NCBI GenBank assembly: GCA_038062935.1
Contig: JBBTWG010000016.1
Coordinates: 1 to 12,175, forward strand
Reading direction: 5' to 3'
Source: JBBTWG01 sp038062935
GTDB lineage: Bacteria > Patescibacteriota > Gracilibacteria > UBA1369 > UBA12463
Length of the DNA stretch: 12,175 nt
The notes under the pieces were generated by a model. It had not been told where the DNA came from. It worked only from the letters and a program-made list of their open reading frames with translations, and did not search any database. The position numbers and the translations under genes are program-made. Shown here in pieces: positions 10,801 through 12,175 of the stretch (positions are counted from its first letter, which is position 1; each line of letters starts with the position of its first letter).

Positions 10801-12175
10801 ATGTGTGGAATCATTGGCATTCTCGGCAATAAGAGCGTTTCTCAAGATCTTTTCGATGGACTTGTTCTGCTCCAGCATCGAGGGCAGGATTCTGCAGGCA
10901 TTATGACGTATAGCGACCGTTTTCACCTCAAAAAGGGCAATGGTCTGGTTCGTGAAGTGTTTCACACCAAAAACATGATTCGCCTCAAAGGTCCCATGGG
11001 TATCGGACATGTTCGTTATCCGACTGCTGGTGGGTACGATGCTGCCGAGGCTCAGCCTTTTTATGTAAACTCTCCTTTTGGGATTTCCCTGATCCACAAC
11101 GGCAATCTCACGAATTATGAGCAGTTGAAATCGGATGTGAAGAAAAATAATATTCGTCATCTGAATACTGGCTCTGACTCTGAGGTTTTGATTAATGTGG
11201 TAGCAAATGAGATTTTGAAAATCAATAAATTGTCACTTACTCCTGCGGATATTTTCAAATCTTTGAAGAATGTTTTTGCCCGTTGCAAAGGTTCATACTC
11301 GGTTATCATGATGATTGCTGGATACGGACTCATTGCTTTCCGTGATCGCAATGGAATTCGTCCTTTGATTTTTGGGAAACGTGAAGATGGGAAATTGCAG
11401 ACGGAATACGTTTTCTCTTCGGAGAGTGTGGCTGTAGAGGCTCTGGGCTTCCAGATTGATAGTGATGTCCAGCCTGGAGAAGCAATTTTCATCGATATGA
11501 AGCGCAAAGTTCATCGACATCAAATCGTGAAAACTGAGTGGGCTCCGTGTATTTTTGAACACGTGTATCTTGCTCGTCCTGACTCCGTTTTGGACAAAGT
11601 GAGTGTTCACAAAACGAGACTTCGTATGGGAGTCTCTCTGGCGAAACAGATTCGTAAAGCGATGGACAAAGATCATTTGAAAATTGATATTGTTGTTCCG
11701 ATTCCTGATTCTTCGAGGACAGCGGCACTCAGTCTGGCTGAGGAACTTAAGATTCCGTATCGCGAAGGATTGATCAAAAATCGTTATATTGGTCGTACGT
11801 TTATCATGCCGGGTCAAGAAATTCGCAAGAAATCGATTCGCTATAAATTGAATCCGATTGTTTTGGAGCTTCGTAATAAAAATGTTCTGCTTGTTGATGA
11901 CAGCATTGTGCGTGGGAATACTTCGAAAAAGATTGTTGAGATGGTGAGAAGCAGTGGCGCGAAGAGTGTTTATTTTGCTTCTACATGCCCTCCGCTGCGA
12001 TTCCCATGCGCGTATGGAGTTGATATGCCGAGCAAAAAAGAGTTTATTGCGAATCAACTGAATATTTCTCAAATAGGAAAAGTGATCAACGTTGATCGAC
12101 TTTTTTACCAGACAATGGAAGATTTGAAAGAGTCGGCTCACGCAGGAAATCCGAAGATCAAGAGATTTTGTGCGG
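10801..12175 (+). CDS. purF: Amidophosphoribosyltransferase (partial, C-terminus beyond right edge)
   Basis: The visible 458 residues cover nearly the whole enzyme. The start MCGIIGIL puts the catalytic Cys at position 2, to be exposed by Met removal, so there is no propeptide as in Bacillus. The glutaminase domain has LLQHRGQDSAGI, GIGHVRYPTAG and LIHNGNLTNYE. The phosphoribosyltransferase domain has PIPDSSRTAA, KNRYIGRTFIMPGQ and the PRPP loop VLLVDDSIVRGNT (362-374). Cys250 (APCIFEHVYLARPDS), Cys403 (RFPCAYGVD) and Cys457 (KRFCA) sit where Fe-S-type PurF enzymes have cluster ligands; the fourth would lie just past the edge. The enzyme makes phosphoribosylamine from PRPP and glutamine, the first committed purine step. 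The ATG follows CCTTCT with no Shine-Dalgarno. Confidence 0.95.
   Translation, partial: MCGIIGILGNKSVSQDLFDGLVLLQHRGQDSAGIMTYSDRFHLKKGNGLVREVFHTKNMIRLKGPMGIGHVRYPTAGGYDAAEAQPFYVNSPFGISLIHNGNLTNYEQLKSDVKKNNIRHLNTGSDSEVLINVVANEILKINKLSLTPADIFKSLKNVFARCKGSYSVIMMIAGYGLIAFRDRNGIRPLIFGKREDGKLQTEYVFSSESVAVEALGFQIDSDVQPGEAIFIDMKRKVHRHQIVKTEWAPCIFEHVYLARPDSVLDKVSVHKTRLRMGVSLAKQIRKAMDKDHLKIDIVVPIPDSSRTAALSLAEELKIPYREGLIKNRYIGRTFIMPGQEIRKKSIRYKLNPIVLELRNKNVLLVDDSIVRGNTSKKIVEMVRSSGAKSVYFASTCPPLRFPCAYGVDMPSKKEFIANQLNISQIGKVINVDRLFYQTMEDLKESAHAGNPKIKRFCA

Noticed and set aside
11293..12141. Minus-strand 282-residue frame opposite purF
   Set aside because: It is fully antisense to an unmistakable PurF reading frame. 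Its composition (Asn/Arg/Phe-rich) is that of a shadow frame.

Overview
The window looks like a chromosomal segment of a Patescibacteria (CPR) bacterium. Three things suggest this. There is a cluster of secreted, multi-span pilin-like proteins of the type IV secretion pilin kind common in that group. Shine-Dalgarno sequences are almost absent. A compact secE-nusG-rplK-rplA block sits beside small single-copy housekeeping genes. TGA ends several well-recognised genes (dut, the thymidylate kinase-like gene, the PH-domain gene), so the UGA=Gly code of Absconditabacteria/Gracilibacteria is unlikely. A Peregrinibacteria-like or related lineage is a guess, not shown. I see no tRNA, rRNA, CRISPR array, transposase or phage gene.

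Layout. 1-2461 (minus strand) holds three consecutive pilin-like membrane protein genes. The leftmost is cut by the window edge and has one visible pilin-like segment. The other two each carry three tandem copies of a two-helix unit. 2462-2874 is a gene-free divergent region with promoters on both sides and a ~185-nt palindromic element. 2875-5672 (plus) is secE, nusG, an unrecognised membrane-anchored protein gene, rplK and rplA. 5669-6619 (minus) is a DUF1385/YqhQ-like membrane protein whose stop codon interlocks with that of rplA. 6712-7828 (plus) is dut followed by a thymidylate kinase-like gene, a dTTP-supply pair. 7777-8643 (minus) is an alpha/beta hydrolase whose 3' end overlaps the kinase gene. 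8760-10448 (plus) is two small membrane protein genes followed by folD. 10449-10800 is gene-free and holds the second copy of the ~185-nt element. 10801 to the right edge is purF, cut off near its C-terminus.

Functional links. SecE/NusG/L11/L1 form the classical secretion-transcription-ribosome block. Dut makes dUMP from dUTP and the kinase makes dTDP from dTMP. FolD makes 10-formyl-THF and methylene-THF, feeding purine and thymidylate synthesis, and PurF commits PRPP to purines.

The most striking unexplained structure is the pair of ~185-nt elements at about 2606-2792 and 10550-10735. They share two conserved sequence blocks and a capped terminal hairpin. Their stems differ in sequence but stay complementary, with paired compensatory changes in three inner stems and a fully re-written outer stem. 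This points to a structured RNA or selected DNA hairpin not described under any name I know. The second oddity is a set of strict 7-bp-periodic arrays (TGAC-type and ATCCT-type) lying right against start and stop codons around rplK, yqhQ, dut and the kinase gene.
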